Source: Fistularia commersonii
Lineage: Eukaryota; Chordata; Actinopteri; Syngnathiformes; Fistulariidae
Direction of reading: 5' to 3'
DNA length: 64,000 nt
Assembly: GCA_037954325.1 (NCBI GenBank)
Contig: JBBMNZ010000031.1
Span: forward strand, 2,192,501-2,256,500
In this document: positions 1-11,460 of the stretch, one piece after another
How positions within the stretch are numbered: the first letter of the stretch is position 1
Layout of the letters: each line of letters begins with the position of its first letter
Made by a program: the position numbers and the translations under genes
Notes under the pieces: generated by a model
Told to the model about the DNA's origin: nothing
The model's input: only the letters and a program-made list of their open reading frames with translations
Database searches by the model: none

Positions 1-1183
1 CCTCTCCTAGACACTTCCACACCTCCACGGGTACATCATCAGGACCAACTGCTTTTCTACTCTTCATCCTCTTCAATGCTTTCTCACTACTGCTAATTTG
101 TGCTACTCTGTGGTCTACAATAGTCCCCTTCTACCCTTGCCTCTTTCATTTTCCACATTCATCAGCTCTTCAAAGTACTCTTTCCATCTCCCCATCACTC
201 TTCTAACATCTGTCAATACATTTCTCTCTCTATCCTTAATCACCTGGACCTGTTGTACATCCTTTCCATCATTATCTCTCTGTTTCGCCAACCTGTATAG
301 ATCATTCTCACCCTCCTTACTATCCAACCGAGCATACAAGTCATCATAAGCCCTTTGTTTTGCCTTTGCTACCTCTATCTTTACCTTACGTTGTATCTCC
401 CTGTACTCTTGTCTGTTCTCTTTGGTCCTCTCAGTATCCCACTTCTTATTTGCTAACCGCTTTCTCTGTATATACTCCTGCACTTCCCCATTTTACCACC
501 AAGTCACCTTATCTACTTTCCTTCCAGATGACACACCAAGTACTCTTCTACCTGTTGTTCACTAGCTGTTGTTGTCCAATCATCTGGAAGCTCACCCTGA
601 CCACCCAGAGCCTTTCTCAACTCTTCCCTGAAAACCATAAAACACTCCTCCCTTTTCAGCTTCCACCACTTTGTCCTCTGCTCTGCCTTTGTCCCTCTTC
701 ATCCTCCTTGTTACCTGAGTCATCCTACAAACCACCATCCTATGTTGTCTGGCTACACTCTCACCTACAACTGCTTTGCAGTCACTGATCTCTTTCGGGC
801 CACCTCGTCTGTAGGTAGACCTGTAGGCTACCTGTGTGCTCTTACCTCCACTCTTATAAGTTACCCCATGTTCCTGTTCTTCTGGAAAAAGGTGTTCACT
901 ACAGCTATGTCCATCCTTTTTGCAAAATCTACCACCCTCTGCATTCCTATCCTGTATACCATATCTGCCCATCACTTCTTCAGCCCCTCTATTGCCTTCA
1001 CCAACATGTCCATTGAAGTCTGCACCAGTTACCACTCTCTCATTTTTGGGAATATTCTGCATTACTTCATCTAACTCATTCCAGAACTTCTCCTTCTCTT
1101 CAAATTCACATCACACCTGCAGGGCACTGGCTCGTGTCTCCTTCAGGCAGGCTTGGGGAGACATGAGCCAGTGCTGCCCTGAG
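1..1183 (-). mobile_element. RTE-like LINE fragment (endonuclease to linker), truncated
   Basis: A non-LTR retrotransposon remnant read right to left. Translation of 1062-592 starts with an apurinic-type endonuclease block (GADFNGHVGEGNRG, then GRYGIQDRNAEG). Translation of 483-115 gives the basic linker ahead of the reverse transcriptase (MQEYIQRKRLANKKWDTE, KQRAYDDLYARLDSKEG). The frames are broken between these blocks. The element runs off the window at position 1, before the RT core. At 1120-1183 the 5'-terminal hairpin of the family is joined directly to mid-endonuclease sequence, so the 5'UTR and ORF start are deleted. Relatives lie at 16.0, 20.0-20.9, 26.5-28.9, 45.2, 51.6 and 52.7 kb. 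The single-ORF EN-RT layout suggests the RTE clade; that placement is an inference. Confidence 0.85.
1120..1181. repeat. Inverted repeat at the RTE-like 5' end
   Basis: The left arm 1120-1141 (CACTGGCTCGTGTCTCC core) pairs with the right arm 1157-1181 (GGAGACATGAGCCAGTG core). There is one 3-nt bulge and one mismatch, and the loop is about 15 nt. Equivalent hairpins occur at the 5' ends of the related LINE copies at 20918-20949 and 28873-28928, so the structure belongs to the element and is not a local accident. Confidence 0.8.
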
Positions 1184-1198
1184 GCTGTATTTCTCGCT

Positions 1199-1228
1199 GT
1201 ATATATATGTATATATATATATATATAA
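1199..1228. repeat. (TA)n-rich microsatellite
   Basis: A short TA-rich run interrupted by TG, sitting between the LINE end and the hAT-like element that follows. Confidence 0.9.
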
Positions 1229-1399
1229 ATGTACATATATGTGGTGGCCGTGCATTTCACACCTAGACCTTCAGTAGTGCTCCTAATCAATCCACCCTCC
1301 AATAATTAGTTTACGGCCATAAAAAAACATCTTATCATGCAGAAATGCAGTAGAAAGGGAGGTCCATCGCGGATAGATAACTTGCAGGAACGTATCACG

Positions 1400-1880
1400 T
1401 GACGACAAAGCCATGCCACACTCTGTACTCCAACACTGACACCCCCGGCGTGTAATTGATCATGCACCCTACGGCTTTATCCGGTGCCCGGCAGGCACCC
1501 ATAGTGCCAAAACTCCAAGAGTGTGTAAACAAGTCCTTATTAGGAAGTAAACATGACCGATGAGGCGATCGTATAAAATGACCGTGCCACCTCGGCTCGG
1601 GGCCAGAACCTACTCACTTGCACATCCACTGGACACGTCTCAGCGGGTGTCCAGAGAGGACGATTGATCCTCTTGGGGTGACATTCATTCTAGCCCAGGA
1701 TATCTCGTAAGTGCATTTCCTGACTTTTCCTGACCATTATAGCTTGATCAGTTCCTGACCATTTTGCCGTTTTTCCCTGAATGAAATCTGAACACATCGG
1801 GACAACAAAGTCCGGTCCCATGGTGGGAGCCACAATAAATGCCTTTATAGTGAACAACTACCACACATAAAAAGCACCAA
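1400..1880 (+). other. LTR- or promoter-like block inside the hAT-like element
   Basis: A GC-richer block that differs from its AT-rich surroundings. It contains a TATA-like GTATAAAATG at about 1572 followed by GC-rich sequence, a possible splice donor (CTCGTAAGTGC, about 1706), and AATAAA near 1833. This resembles the order of elements in an LTR, but I could not find TG/CA ends, a primer-binding site or coding sequence. It may equally be the transposon's own internal sequence. Confidence 0.25.
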
Positions 1881-1888
1881 TAATAACC

Positions 1889-2155
1889 TTATAAACTTGC
1901 AGTATTATTAAGAAAAAAAAGCAGCATTTTACTCACCAAAAATTCTGATAATTTGTACACAAAATCCATCCTCCTTTCTTTCCTCAAAAAGAGTTCAATT
2001 ATTCTGTCGTACAGATTATCCGTGCGCTTCAGCTCCAAGCACTCCCAGCAATACAATTTGCAGTGTACCTCAGAGCCTGTGAGCCAGGGGTACTGGTCAT
2101 TGTTTGTGGCTTGAAAATGTCGGACAAATCCTTTTCCTGGTTGTGACAGGTTCAC
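1889..2155 (-). pseudogene. hAT-type transposase N-terminal fragment (TTF/ZMYM-like zinc finger)
   Basis: Translation on the minus strand contains NLSQPGKGFVRHFQ, then YPWLTGSEVHCKLYCWECL. The W-L-x-G ... L-Y-C-W-x-C-L pattern is typical of the N-terminal zinc-finger region of hAT-derived proteins annotated in fish as ZMYM1-like or TTF-type. The frame continues into unrelated residues and stops at 1889, so the dimerisation and DDE parts are missing. Sequence at 2160-2300 on the same strand looks like the segment just upstream of this block. It is a dead remnant, not a host gene. Confidence 0.6.
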
Positions 2156-2335
2156 TAGCTTTGGAATTTTCTGACCTTTACTATGTCCAGCTTTTCTTCA
2201 ATACTTCATCTAGAAGTGAATTGGCTGACGTTGCTGGAGCCTACTAGAAGGCTTTGATGTCGCCAACTCAATTTCTGAACAGTGTCATCAACATTTATTT
2301 GTTTGCCTAAAGGGCTAGCAGAAGTGATCGTGCAG

Positions 2336-2343
2336 CCCCCCCC

Positions 2344-2395
<52 letters not shown>
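2336..2395. repeat. Poly-C(25) followed by (AC)17
   Basis: An uninterrupted run of 25 C residues (2336-2360) passes straight into an (AC)n tract (2361-2395). The poly-C is exceptionally long and will be prone to sequencing and replication slippage. Confidence 0.97.
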
Positions 2396-2398
<3 letters not shown>

Positions 2399-2654
2399 GT
2401 AGATTCCTTTGACTTTGAACCTGCCTGGCAACAGATGATGGCTGAAATGTGATCGGTTAAATGCTTTAATATGAAAATGCATGTCTGAAAGCGGCACAAC
2501 CAGGGGAAAAGCTATGAAAGGAAGTGAACAGACCTTTTGGAATTATTTAATGACTACTCATACAACAAAATATAATTGACATCTGTGATTCAGATATTTT
2601 TTAGGTCAGCAGAGAAGGCCTTGCAGGCCCTGACGGCCCACCACTGATATATGT

Positions 2655-3955
2655 ATATTAATATCTATGTAATGTCCATTATGCGCTTTTTGGATAAGGA
2701 ACAGAATAAAAAATACATAATTAAATGGGATAATTAAATAAGTAACCGTTTTATTAATTTATTGACCAATAGATAAGATAAAAATATCCAGATGACAAAC
2801 TAATTCACAGTGAGCTATTATTTCACCCCCATTTACAGGAGCACTTCCAGCATACAACTGTATGCCATTGACACCCAAACCATCATGGCAGTTATGCCCT
2901 TTAAAATAAATAATTAAATAAATAAATACATGATAAATAGCATGAAAGATGTTCATTGGCAGTTAGACCAATTTTATTAAATTCACAGTAGAAAAAATGT
3001 AGCCCAAATTGTCAGGACATAAATACAAAATCCTGTTATTATTGTGCTGATAAGAATATTTCAATCATTTTTTTTATTTTTCTGGAGACAGACAAGATCA
3101 GCCATCCAGCAAACCAGAAATGTCAAAATGACTCGGTTTCATGCTTCCAAATGTGAGTGAAACAAATGAGAAATGAAGCACTAAGCAAATTCATTCTGAA
3201 TCTCTTGGCCTGTTGATTAAGTCTGTGGGGTCTCAGGCTGTGAAAATATTGTATGATACAAAGATCCTGGAAACTGTTTACACCAAAAGCATTTGGACAG
3301 AGCCTCCTTTGAGATTTCAATTCCTTGACTAAAATGAAAACTAAAATAAAACAGAAATATAAATGAAAATAAAAATGAAAATTAAAAATATAAAAAAAAG
3401 ATAAAAAATATATAAATAAAAAGAATAAGCAAAAAGTATTTTTTTTAATTAAAATGTATTAACATTAAAAATTCTAATAACACTATAATGAATTAAAATT
3501 CAAATTAATGAGAGATAATAATTTAAATCAGACAACCCAAAATTACTGAAATCTCCCTCATTATTCCTGAATGAGCACTTCCTAAATAAAATGTTTTTCT
3601 AGCTATAAATGACTTACTGATTTGAGTTCAAATTACTTAATCATTCGTTACACTCCATATTTTTTCCCTACTGAATGATGTCTACATCTAGGACACCTGT
3701 GAATCCCATTAGATAATGTTTATTCCGAACGATTTTATCTCTGTCACCACCAATCTTTCTTTAAGGTTTATTTTCTCTCCCCCTTTTTTTTGTTTTTACC
3801 AACTCCTGAGATGCTGTCCACTGTGTCAAATCAGCATTAGATTATCCTGTGGTTCAAAGTGTAACCATAGTTACTGAAGCCTGAGTGAGTTGGCTTGTCG
3901 TGATAAATAAAGAAAATCACAAAATCACCCCCACCCCCATTTTCGAAAATCAGCC
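2655..3955. other. AT-rich intergenic DNA, no gene seen
   Basis: Long runs of AAAT/TAAAT-type sequence (2710-2950, 3330-3500) with only short spurious reading frames. No recognisable domain, RNA gene or transposon end was found. Confidence 0.7.
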
Positions 3956-4300
3956 TACTTCCATTTGAACACCATCTGGACCTTTTTCTTGGCCGTGGAG
4001 ACAATGAGGGAGTGTGATAGATGTTCCACTTTAATGCACTGAGAGACGCGGCGTTACGACGGATGCCAAGATCTCCGACGGGCTCGTGGTGGAAGTTCTT
4101 TTACTTTGATGGCACATTATAAATTTCGCCGGCATCTGTTACATCTTCCAGGTATTACTTTGTCCGCCGTCGAATATTCGGTCGTTGATCTACCGGCCCA
4201 TATTTCACTTGCGAATTACAGATGTTAGTGCCCTCTGGCATTTCGCTTTGGCAGCTCTCACAGTCTTGGCATTGGAGCTCATGTATCTGGAGGTTAGAAC
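3956..4300. other. Non-repetitive, GC-richer block (candidate conserved element)
   Basis: The block stands out from AT-rich flanks by balanced composition, several CpGs and no simple repeats or transposon similarity. It contains no convincing exon. Such islands in a fish intergenic region are often conserved non-coding elements, but I have no alignment to support that here. Confidence 0.3.
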
Positions 4301-4363
4301 AGTAAACCAGAGCAACATCTATGTATAATTCCAGTTATTTGCTAGCATAGTTTGCATACATAT

Positions 4364-4411
4364 ACATATATGTACACATACACATATACACATATATATA
4401 TATACAGTCGA
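4364..4411. repeat. (CATA/TA)n microsatellite
   Basis: An impure CATATA/TA repeat immediately left of the MITE; it probably supplied the TA-rich target for that insertion. Confidence 0.9.
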
Positions 4412-4755
4412 CACTGCTCAAAAAAAGTAAAGGGATCACTAAAATAACACATTCGAGATCTGAATGAATTATTCTAATTAATACTTTGTTCTTTACATTA
4501 CAGTTGAATGTGCTGTACTAAATTACAAATAAATGATCAATGAAAATCAAATTGATTAACCCATGGAGGTCTGGATTTGGAGTCACACTCAAAATTAAAG
4601 TGGAAAAACACACGGTAGGCTGATCCAACTTTAATGTAATGTTCTAGAACCAGTCATTTAATCAGTGTTGCTTCCTTGGTGAAGTTTGAATGCACAGAAA
4701 TATGATTGACCTGGACTTACATTGTGTTGTTATGTGTTCCCTTTATTTTTTTGAG

Positions 4756-4758
<3 letters not shown>
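4412..4758 (-). mobile_element. Tc1/mariner-type MITE, copy 1
   Basis: The left end CACTGCTCAAAAAAAGTAAAG and the right end CTTTATTTTTTTGAGCTG are imperfect terminal inverted repeats, and a (TA)n array abuts the right end. There is no coding capacity. The interior is the reverse complement of the copy at 56172-56529, sharing for example the stretch around ACCCATGG and ATGATCAATGAAA, so the two define one family inserted in opposite orientations. The TA-rich target and TIR form suggest mobilisation by a Tc1/mariner-type transposase; the specific partner is unknown. Confidence 0.85.

Positions 4759-4803
<45 letters not shown>
4759..4803. repeat. (TA)n microsatellite
   Basis: About 22 TA units directly abutting the right end of the MITE. 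Confidence 0.97.
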
Positions 4804-4806
<3 letters not shown>

Positions 4807-4859
4807 TGAGATTGTGAGCCTGATGTGTTTGAGATTCTTACCTGAGACTTGATCGCATG

Positions 4860-5285
4860 TGCATTTTCCTGAATACACACATATTATATATACAGTATAT
4901 ACATATATCTGTGTGTGCATATCTCTATACACAAATATATGAACACACAGCCATAAACATAGCATGCATATTTATATTTTAGAATATGCATTTGTATATC
5001 TCTATGTATAAAAACATATACATTCAGACCAAAACAAGTGTCTATGTGTTTTTATACGCATATGTATATGCAGGAAAAATGTGTTTTGTGTGTGTGTGTG
5101 TGTGTTTTGTGTGTATAACAAATCAGTTAGATTTGGATACATATACACGCACACACATGCAATTAATTGGACATCATCCGTGTATGTGTGTCAGTGTATG
5201 TATATAGTTATGTATATACATATATACAAATACATTACATGTGTGTGTATATATATATATGTGGGTATGTACATATAAATATGTA
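4860..5285. repeat. TA/TG-rich low-complexity tract
   Basis: Mixed CATATA, (TG)n (5087-5105) and TATG repeats without a single dominant unit. Reading frames here only translate the repeat. Confidence 0.8.
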
Positions 5286-5328
5286 GAGGGAGAAAAAAAA
5301 AATGAAAATAGAAATATTTTTCCCCCCA

Positions 5329-6338
5329 CTGTGCAGATTCTTCTCAAAAAATGTGCATATTGTGATAAAGTTCATTATTTTCCATAATGTTTTAAAAATT
5401 AAACTTTCATATATTTTAGATTCATTACACGCAACTGAAGTAGTTCAAGCTTTTTATTGTTTTAATATTGATGATTTTGGCAATAAAATACAGAAAAAAC
5501 AAAAATCCCTATCTAAAAAACATTAGCATATATCATCCGACCAATAAAAAAAACAAACTGTTTTTAATACAAAAAAAGTCAACCTTCAAATTTTTTTTTT
5601 CAGTTATGCACTCAATACTTGGTCAGGAATCCTTTTGCAGAAATGACTGCTTCAATCCGACGTGGCATAGGGGCAATCAGCCGGTGGCACTGCTGAGATG
5701 TTATGGAGGCCCAGGATGTTTCAATAGCGGCCTTAAGCTCATCCACAGTGTTGGGTCTGGTCTCTCTCAACTTCCTCTTCACAATATCCCACACATTCTT
5801 GATGGGGTTCAGGTCAGGAGTCGGCAGGCCAGTTGAGCACAGTAATACTATGGTCAGTAAACCATTTACCAGTGGTTTTGGCACTGTGAGCAGGTGCCAG
5901 GTCGTGCTGAAAAATGAAATCTTCATCTCCATAAAGCTTTTCAGCAGATGGAAGCATGAAGTGCTCCAAAATCTCCTGATAACCAGCTGTATTGACCCTG
6001 CCCTTGATAAAACACAGTGGACCAACACCAGCAGCTGACATGGCACCCCAGAGCATCACTGACTGTGGGTAATTGGCACTGGACTTCAGGCATTTTGGCA
6101 TTTCCCTCTCACCAGTCTTCGGCCAGACTCAGACACCTTGATTTCCGAATGACATGAAAAATTTGCTTTCATCCGCAAAAAGTACTTTGGACCACTGAGC
6201 AACAGTCCAGTGCTGCTTCTCTGTAGCCTTGGTCAGGCACTTCTGCCGCTGTTTCTGGTTCAAAAGTGGCTTGACCTGGGGAATGAGGCATTTGTAGCCA
6301 ATTTCCTGCACACGCCTGTGCACGGTGGCCCTGGCAAA
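5329..6338 (-). pseudogene. Tc1-like transposase pseudogene with 3' terminal repeat
   Basis: Fish-type Tc1 element read right to left. The catalytic half is visible in pieces: residues around KVLFADESKFF (first catalytic D), then MLWGAMSAAGVGPLCFIKG and FQHDLAPAHS (second D), then PDLNPIKNVWDIVKRKL (third acidic region, with K where the family usually has E in the DLNPIE box). At least two frame breaks separate them (near 6120 and 5815). The N-terminal helix-turn-helix part is absent because similarity ends near 6338. Downstream, 5329-5540 resembles the long terminal repeat end (TTCTCAAAAAATG). Not functional. Confidence 0.88.
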
Positions 6339-6640
6339 CAATATTGAAGAGCTTACATGGCACACATGCACAACACAGTGTGAACTGAATTGGCACATGA
6401 TCAGTTATCAGAGCACTTTACCCTCCTGATCTGCATGTTCACACCCAGATTCCCACACCCTGACTGACACCCTGCATTATGCACTGGAGAGGGACATGAT
6501 GATGGGCGCTGGGCTACTGGTTAGAGCAGTGGGGAGTGTGATATGACTGTCCAGCGGTCACCATGGGTGGACGAGGTGGCTAAAATGATCAGGGGGCCGC
6601 ACTGTGCCTGCGGGGCGTCACCAGCAAACACAGACAGCAG
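6339..6640. other. Unassigned spacer before the gypsy remnant
   Basis: No clear similarity. A short inverted repeat (CAGCAGTCCAGCTGTG... near 6650) and CpG-containing sequence are present. It may be decayed 5' sequence of the Ty3/gypsy element that follows, but I cannot demonstrate this. Confidence 0.3.
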
Positions 6641-8640
6641 TCCGGCAGACACAGCAGTCCAGCTGTGTCTGCTGGACACAGCAGGCATGCCTGGCCCTTC
6701 TCCTGTGGCGAAGCAGAGCTGGGTCAGTCCTCTGGTGAAACACTCATTCAATACAGGCATTGCTGCACCAATACAACAGTGTCCACGCCGCCTCCCCTCG
6801 GGCCAACAGGAACCAGAAGAGCAGGCACTTGCCACAATGCTGCGTGCAGGCATCATTGAACCGTCTGAAAGCCCCTGGGCATTGCCAGTGGTTATGGTGG
6901 CAATGAAGGGGCGAGTAGCGCGTCTGCATCGAAGTGCAAGTTGCTGTGCCAGAGGGTAACCTTCCTGGGTCATCGGGTGGGGGGGGGGGGGGGGGGGGGG
7001 TGAGGGAATCTGCACCGCAGGGGAGGAGGTGAGTGGCACACATGAGTGGGCAACCCCTGCAGACCAGAAGGCACATAAGAGATTTTTAGGACAAGCTTAC
7101 TATCACGGTAAGTTTGTGCAGGGAGTTGCATGTATTGCTGCTCCCCTGTATAGGCTTCTGCAGAAAGATCAGATGACTGTGACAGATCTTTACACACACT
7201 GCAGCAGGCCCTGACATGAGACCAGTCCTTGCACCCCCTTACCCTGACTTTGTTCTGGACATGGAAGTGAGTGGGGAGAGGCTCTCCTTATTTAGGGGGC
7301 CCCGAGGGAGAGAGGGTTGTTGCCTACCACAGCAAAGCCCTGAGCAAGGCAGAGTGGAAAATTCTGTGTCACTCGCAGGAAGCTGCTCACTGCAGTGATT
7401 TCAATTTGACACTTAAAAATACTACTTGTGTGGCCAGCCTTTCACCTTGCACACTGACCATGCCTTCCTGCAGTGGCTAAGGATGTTCAGAGACCCAGAG
7501 GGTCAACACAGGCTGGGCAGAGGTGCAGCGACAAAACACAGACCTGCAGCTGGTGGTGTTGTGGGTGGAGGCACAGTAGCAGCCCCAGTGGGAGGGGATG
7601 GTGGCTCTCTCCCCATGGAAAAAAAAAGGACTGTGAGCTAAGCTTATACATTTGTGTATCAGTGATCAGGGCAGAAATTTTGAGTCACAAGTGTTTGCCA
7701 CAATGTGCACTCACTTAGGTATCACAAAGACCCACACTACACCAGAGTGATGAATTAGAGGAGAGGTTCAATTGTACTCTGGGGGAGGTGTTACTCATCC
7801 AAATACCAGCTAGAATGGGACATGCACTTACCCCTTGTTAAATGGCATGCCTCCCAGCAATCCAGGAGTCCTCTGCATGCACACCTACTCTTCTCATGTT
7901 GGGCAGTGTTACAGTTTCCCCCAAGGAGGTCAGACGCAGGTACATGGTATTGCAGGTTGGTTTATTCAAGCCTTTTTGAATGAAATCGGACGCCGACTGA
8001 AACCATTGGGCGGCCTTTAGTGCTCTCAGGCTGATAAGCTAATTCCCCTCAGGTGCGGCGTGGCCTCCAGGTGCCGTGATCACTGTGCCGCTGATCCCAT
8101 TCGTGATAGGCAGGGAGTTGAGAACAACAGCGGAGTTGGCTTTTGGAAGAGCTCCAGATGCACCACCCACCCCCGCTAGTCCAGTCTATGCCAGGTGGCT
8201 CTCGGATCACTTTGTTTCAGCGCATGTTTATGCCCGGAGGCAAATGTAGGTTGTGGACATGCCCGCAAAGGGACATCCCTTCACAATTTGGGATCAGGTG
8301 TGGGTCTACTCACCAAAACGAAAGATGAGCCAATGCCCAAAACGAAAGATGAGCCAATGCCCAAAACTGGACTGTCATTGGATAGGGCCATGTCTCATCC
8401 AGTAGTGCATGGGAGAGGTGGTTTATTGGGTGCAGCTACCCTTCCAGGGACGCAAGGTAGCACTCCATCAGGACTGGCTGGCACCCTACAGGGGCTCCAC
8501 AACACCTGGGCAAGCCACAGGGAATGGCACACTCAATGAGCTCGGTCCGACAGCCAGCCCAAAGAGTAATGTGCGCGTGGTCCTGCCTGCAAACCCAGGA
8601 CCGTCCTGTTGGGAAAATTATCCTGCCCAATGATACCACG
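6641..8640 (+). pseudogene. Ty3/gypsy LTR-retrotransposon pol remnant
   Basis: Polyprotein pieces in plus-strand order. RT entry: VKHSFNTGIAAPIQQ, then MLRAGIIEPSESPWALPVV at about 6745-6900. RT end: KRFLGQAYYHGKFVQG at 7078-7125. RNase H: GERVVAYHSKALSKAEWK at about 7310-7360, then CGQPFTLHTDHAFLQWL at 7429-7480. Integrase core: SDQGRNFESQVF at about 7660. Integrase C-terminus: GRKVALHQDWLAPYRG at about 8450-8490. The RT core with the YxDD box is deleted, several frames are used, and a 22-G run sits in the RT/RNase H junction. No gag was found. A dead copy of an old genomic element. Confidence 0.85.
6979..7000. repeat. Poly-G(22) tract
   Basis: An uninterrupted run of G within the gypsy pol remnant, at the point where the RT core has been lost. 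It is a likely slippage expansion and a hard-to-assemble spot. Confidence 0.97.
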
Positions 8641-8689
8641 TCAAGAGGATGACTAAGGAAGAGAAGACGTGTGCCACTAAGATTCAGAA

Positions 8690-8975
8690 ACTTTGTCCTT
8701 GGGGTTGAGTACTTCACTAAGGGGGGTCTAGTGTACCGAGTTATGAATGTTAATGCTTATTTCCTGCATGATTTGGGGGTTGTTGGGAATAATGGGGTGT
8801 GGTTTGGGGTGAAAGGAGTTCTGGGGGTTTACCTGGAATTTAACACAACCAAGTGTTGTGTTTCCAGGTTTGTGCGGCGTGGCTGCAGCCAACAACAGCT
8901 ATTGTCATTAAACAGCTGTTGTATCATCACCCTAATGTTCTCCCTGACTACCAACGTTAAAATATGTTTGATAGA
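8690..8975 (+). mobile_element. Probable 3' LTR region of the gypsy element
   Basis: Non-coding sequence directly after the integrase remnant. It shares a diagnostic order of blocks with 60270-60470 (opposite strand): GATTTGGGGGTTG, GGTTTGGGGTG, TTACCTGGAATT, then CCAACAACAGCTATTG and CATTAAAC. Recurrence of this block without pol at the second site is what a solo LTR would give. Exact TG/CA termini could not be fixed. Confidence 0.6.
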
Positions 8976-9000
8976 TTCCGTATTAAATGCATAAATGTGC

Positions 9001-9722
9001 ACATCACAAAGCTTCTGTGGCGCCATCTTTTTTTTTTTTGGTATCAAAGATTTACTTTATGGTTAAAAGAAGTCCCACAGATGTTTTGATACAAGCCGGA
9101 AGAACCACATCCACCCACCCATCCCTGGAATATGGAGTCGACTCAGTCCCGCACATGCCTGCTTTCTCCTTATTTCAAAGTACCGAATTCGATAACAGAC
9201 ACAAATTAAATCAGAGGACTAAATTTATTGTCCGTACCAGGGGCCGAACAGAAGACCCCCCCCCCGCCCCATGCTATCTGCAGAAAAGCTTCTTCCCTGG
9301 CGCCTGCTGTCTGTCACACTGGGCTTTATGATGCTCTGCCACCAATCAACAGGACAAATTGCAGTCTTTCACTGTGACAGCGGCTTGATACATGCGTCTA
9401 CAGTTTTTCACTGCTTATCATCTCTGCGTGGGCCTTTTTTTTCCCTCCAAAGCTTCAGCTCATAACGGGTAAAAAAAAACAGTTGAGTTGATGTATTGCT
9501 TTTATTTACACATATTTTTCGCACTTTTTTCTAAAGATCCATATGGCGCCACTCCCTAGGTTTGTTTTCCTAGCTGTTTGCTACTTGTCTACCTGTAATG
9601 TCTCCATCTGCGTGCAATCTTGAAGTTTGGCATTTCAGCTGCCTTACTTGCTCAAATTTGGAGGAGAAATCTTCAATTGGAGGGCGCTGAGATATCTTTC
9701 ACATTCAAAATTTAGCACCAAA

Positions 9723-9726
<4 letters not shown>
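9001..9726. other. Intergenic sequence, no feature recognised
   Basis: Contains a poly-T run (9029-9040), a poly-C run (about 9258-9267) and mixed-composition DNA. No protein family, RNA or transposon end identified. Confidence 0.6.

Positions 9727-9777
<51 letters not shown>
9727..9777. repeat. (CA)n microsatellite
   Basis: About 25 uninterrupted CA units. Confidence 0.97.
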
Positions 9778-9781
<4 letters not shown>

Positions 9782-10944
9782 TCAGACACGCCTGATATGA
9801 TACACGCCATGAAAGAGTAGATAATGTTTTATTACTCATTAAAACACTGAAAAAAATAATTAAAAATCGGCTCAGCTGACCGCTAATGAAGGAAGAGGCA
9901 TCTTCATTTTGAAGTGTTTCTGATAAATGTGAGATTAAAACAACTATTTTTTTTTTGGTTTGTTTGTTTTTATATTTTTGATGTGAATAAATTGAGTTGG
10001 ATAATGTTATTTTTTTTAATAATAATATTTTCCAGATCCAAAAAGGGAACATGCCTATTATGGTTAGTGTACAGTCTAGCCATTTATTAAACTCAGCAAT
10101 GTTGTCACTAATATCATGGAATTGTGACGTGACCCCCTTCCATTTCTGCAAGGAAATTAAACTGAGCCAACAACAACAATATCAGCACCCTTCTTCTTAG
10201 ACCTTTTCATTGTCATCGGTTGAAAATAAATAAACAGCAGTCGACATTATGTGCAATATGATGTTTCACTTTAATTCTTTTATAAACTGATACAGCAGCC
10301 TTTTCTTTATTAAAACGTGCAACAGGTTATTTCTTTCTACTTGCTTTGTCTAGCCTTATATTTAAAAAAAATGCCAGTTATATTTACTCTTCTGTTGTTT
10401 TTCTTTAATATTATAAGTTTTGGTTTTTCTGTGTAATTTTGATGAAAGTTGGTGCAGTAATTTCCCGTGGGATTTAGTCTTCCTTATCTAGAGTACAGTG
10501 CTAAAAAAATCACTGAGACAGCATTTTAAATTGAATTTATGGACCGCCCCAGAACATGAAAAAAGGACAATCACCATAATTCCTATGTCTTTATTCATAC
10601 ATTTTCAACACATTCTTAAAACTACTATAAACAAAACCAGCAATGCAAATGAGAATGATGAATACTCTTTTGAAAATGTATTTGGTGTTGTCATTTGTGT
10701 CTGCGGTCACTTTCAAAATCATGACGTGAGCTATAAATGAATTAATTATTCATTTTACTGTAGTTTGAATCCAACATTGTCTGGATGACATATTAGGGCT
10801 GTAAAATTGTTGCTCATCAATATATTACAGTGTGTAATTATCAATCAACTAATATTTCAGCACAGGGGCTTTAAAAAGTAAACTTAAGCAAAAATCCAAT
10901 GCCTCTGATAACAAATTAACACTCTTTATAGAGCTATTTTTACC
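9778..10944. other. AT-rich intergenic DNA
   Basis: Low-complexity AT-rich sequence with poly-A/T runs. Open frames are short and unlike known proteins. Nothing else seen. Confidence 0.7.
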
Positions 10945-11059
<115 letters not shown>

Positions 11060-11460
11060 TAAATCATCCATACATTGATTTCCTTATTTGATTGTTTATA
11101 TTTATTTTGTATATGTATCTGTTAATTAACTTATTTATTTGGTTTATAATTAATTTTTTTGGATCACTGATTTATGTTTTCATTTTTTTTTTCATTTATC
11201 CATTTTTTAGTCATCCATTCATTCATTCATTCATTCATGTATTTCTGAATTTGTTTTGGTATGAATTTAGTTATTAACCTGGTTATTTCTTTAGCTCATT
11301 TGGATTATTACTTTATTGATTTGGTGAATTTTGAATCATTGAATCATTTATGTATATATTTATGTGTTAATTTGTTTATTTTGCAACATGTTATGTTATA
11401 TGTAACATCCTGTTACGGACAAATATCTCAGAAGAAAAGCCAATTTCATACAAATGTCCA
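11060..11460. other. AT-rich DNA with a short (ATTC)n run
   Basis: T-rich sequence with (ATTC)n at about 11214-11237. No gene seen. Confidence 0.7.

Larger units (their letters stand above)
1241..2646 (-). mobile_element. Non-autonomous hAT-like element
   Basis: The right end reads CAGTGGTGGGCCGTC on the minus strand (2646 inward) and the left end carries the similar GTGGTGGCCGTGC on the plus strand, consistent with short hAT-type terminal inverted repeats. ATATATGT flanks both sides (1235-1242 and 2647-2654), the 8 bp expected of a hAT target duplication. It lies in TA-rich DNA, so chance is possible, and the left terminus lacks its first bases. The 1.4-kb interior keeps only an N-terminal coding piece (1889-2155), with no catalytic domain, so it cannot mobilise itself. 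Confidence 0.6.

Noticed and set aside
4412..6338. MITE and Tc1 pseudogene as one element
   Set aside because: Their terminal sequences differ (CACTGCTCAAAAAAA versus a TTCTCAAAAAATG-type end), and repeats separate them.
7029..7214. Host protein-coding exon
   Set aside because: The sequence is the RT end of a Ty3/gypsy pol with neighbouring RNase H and integrase remnants.
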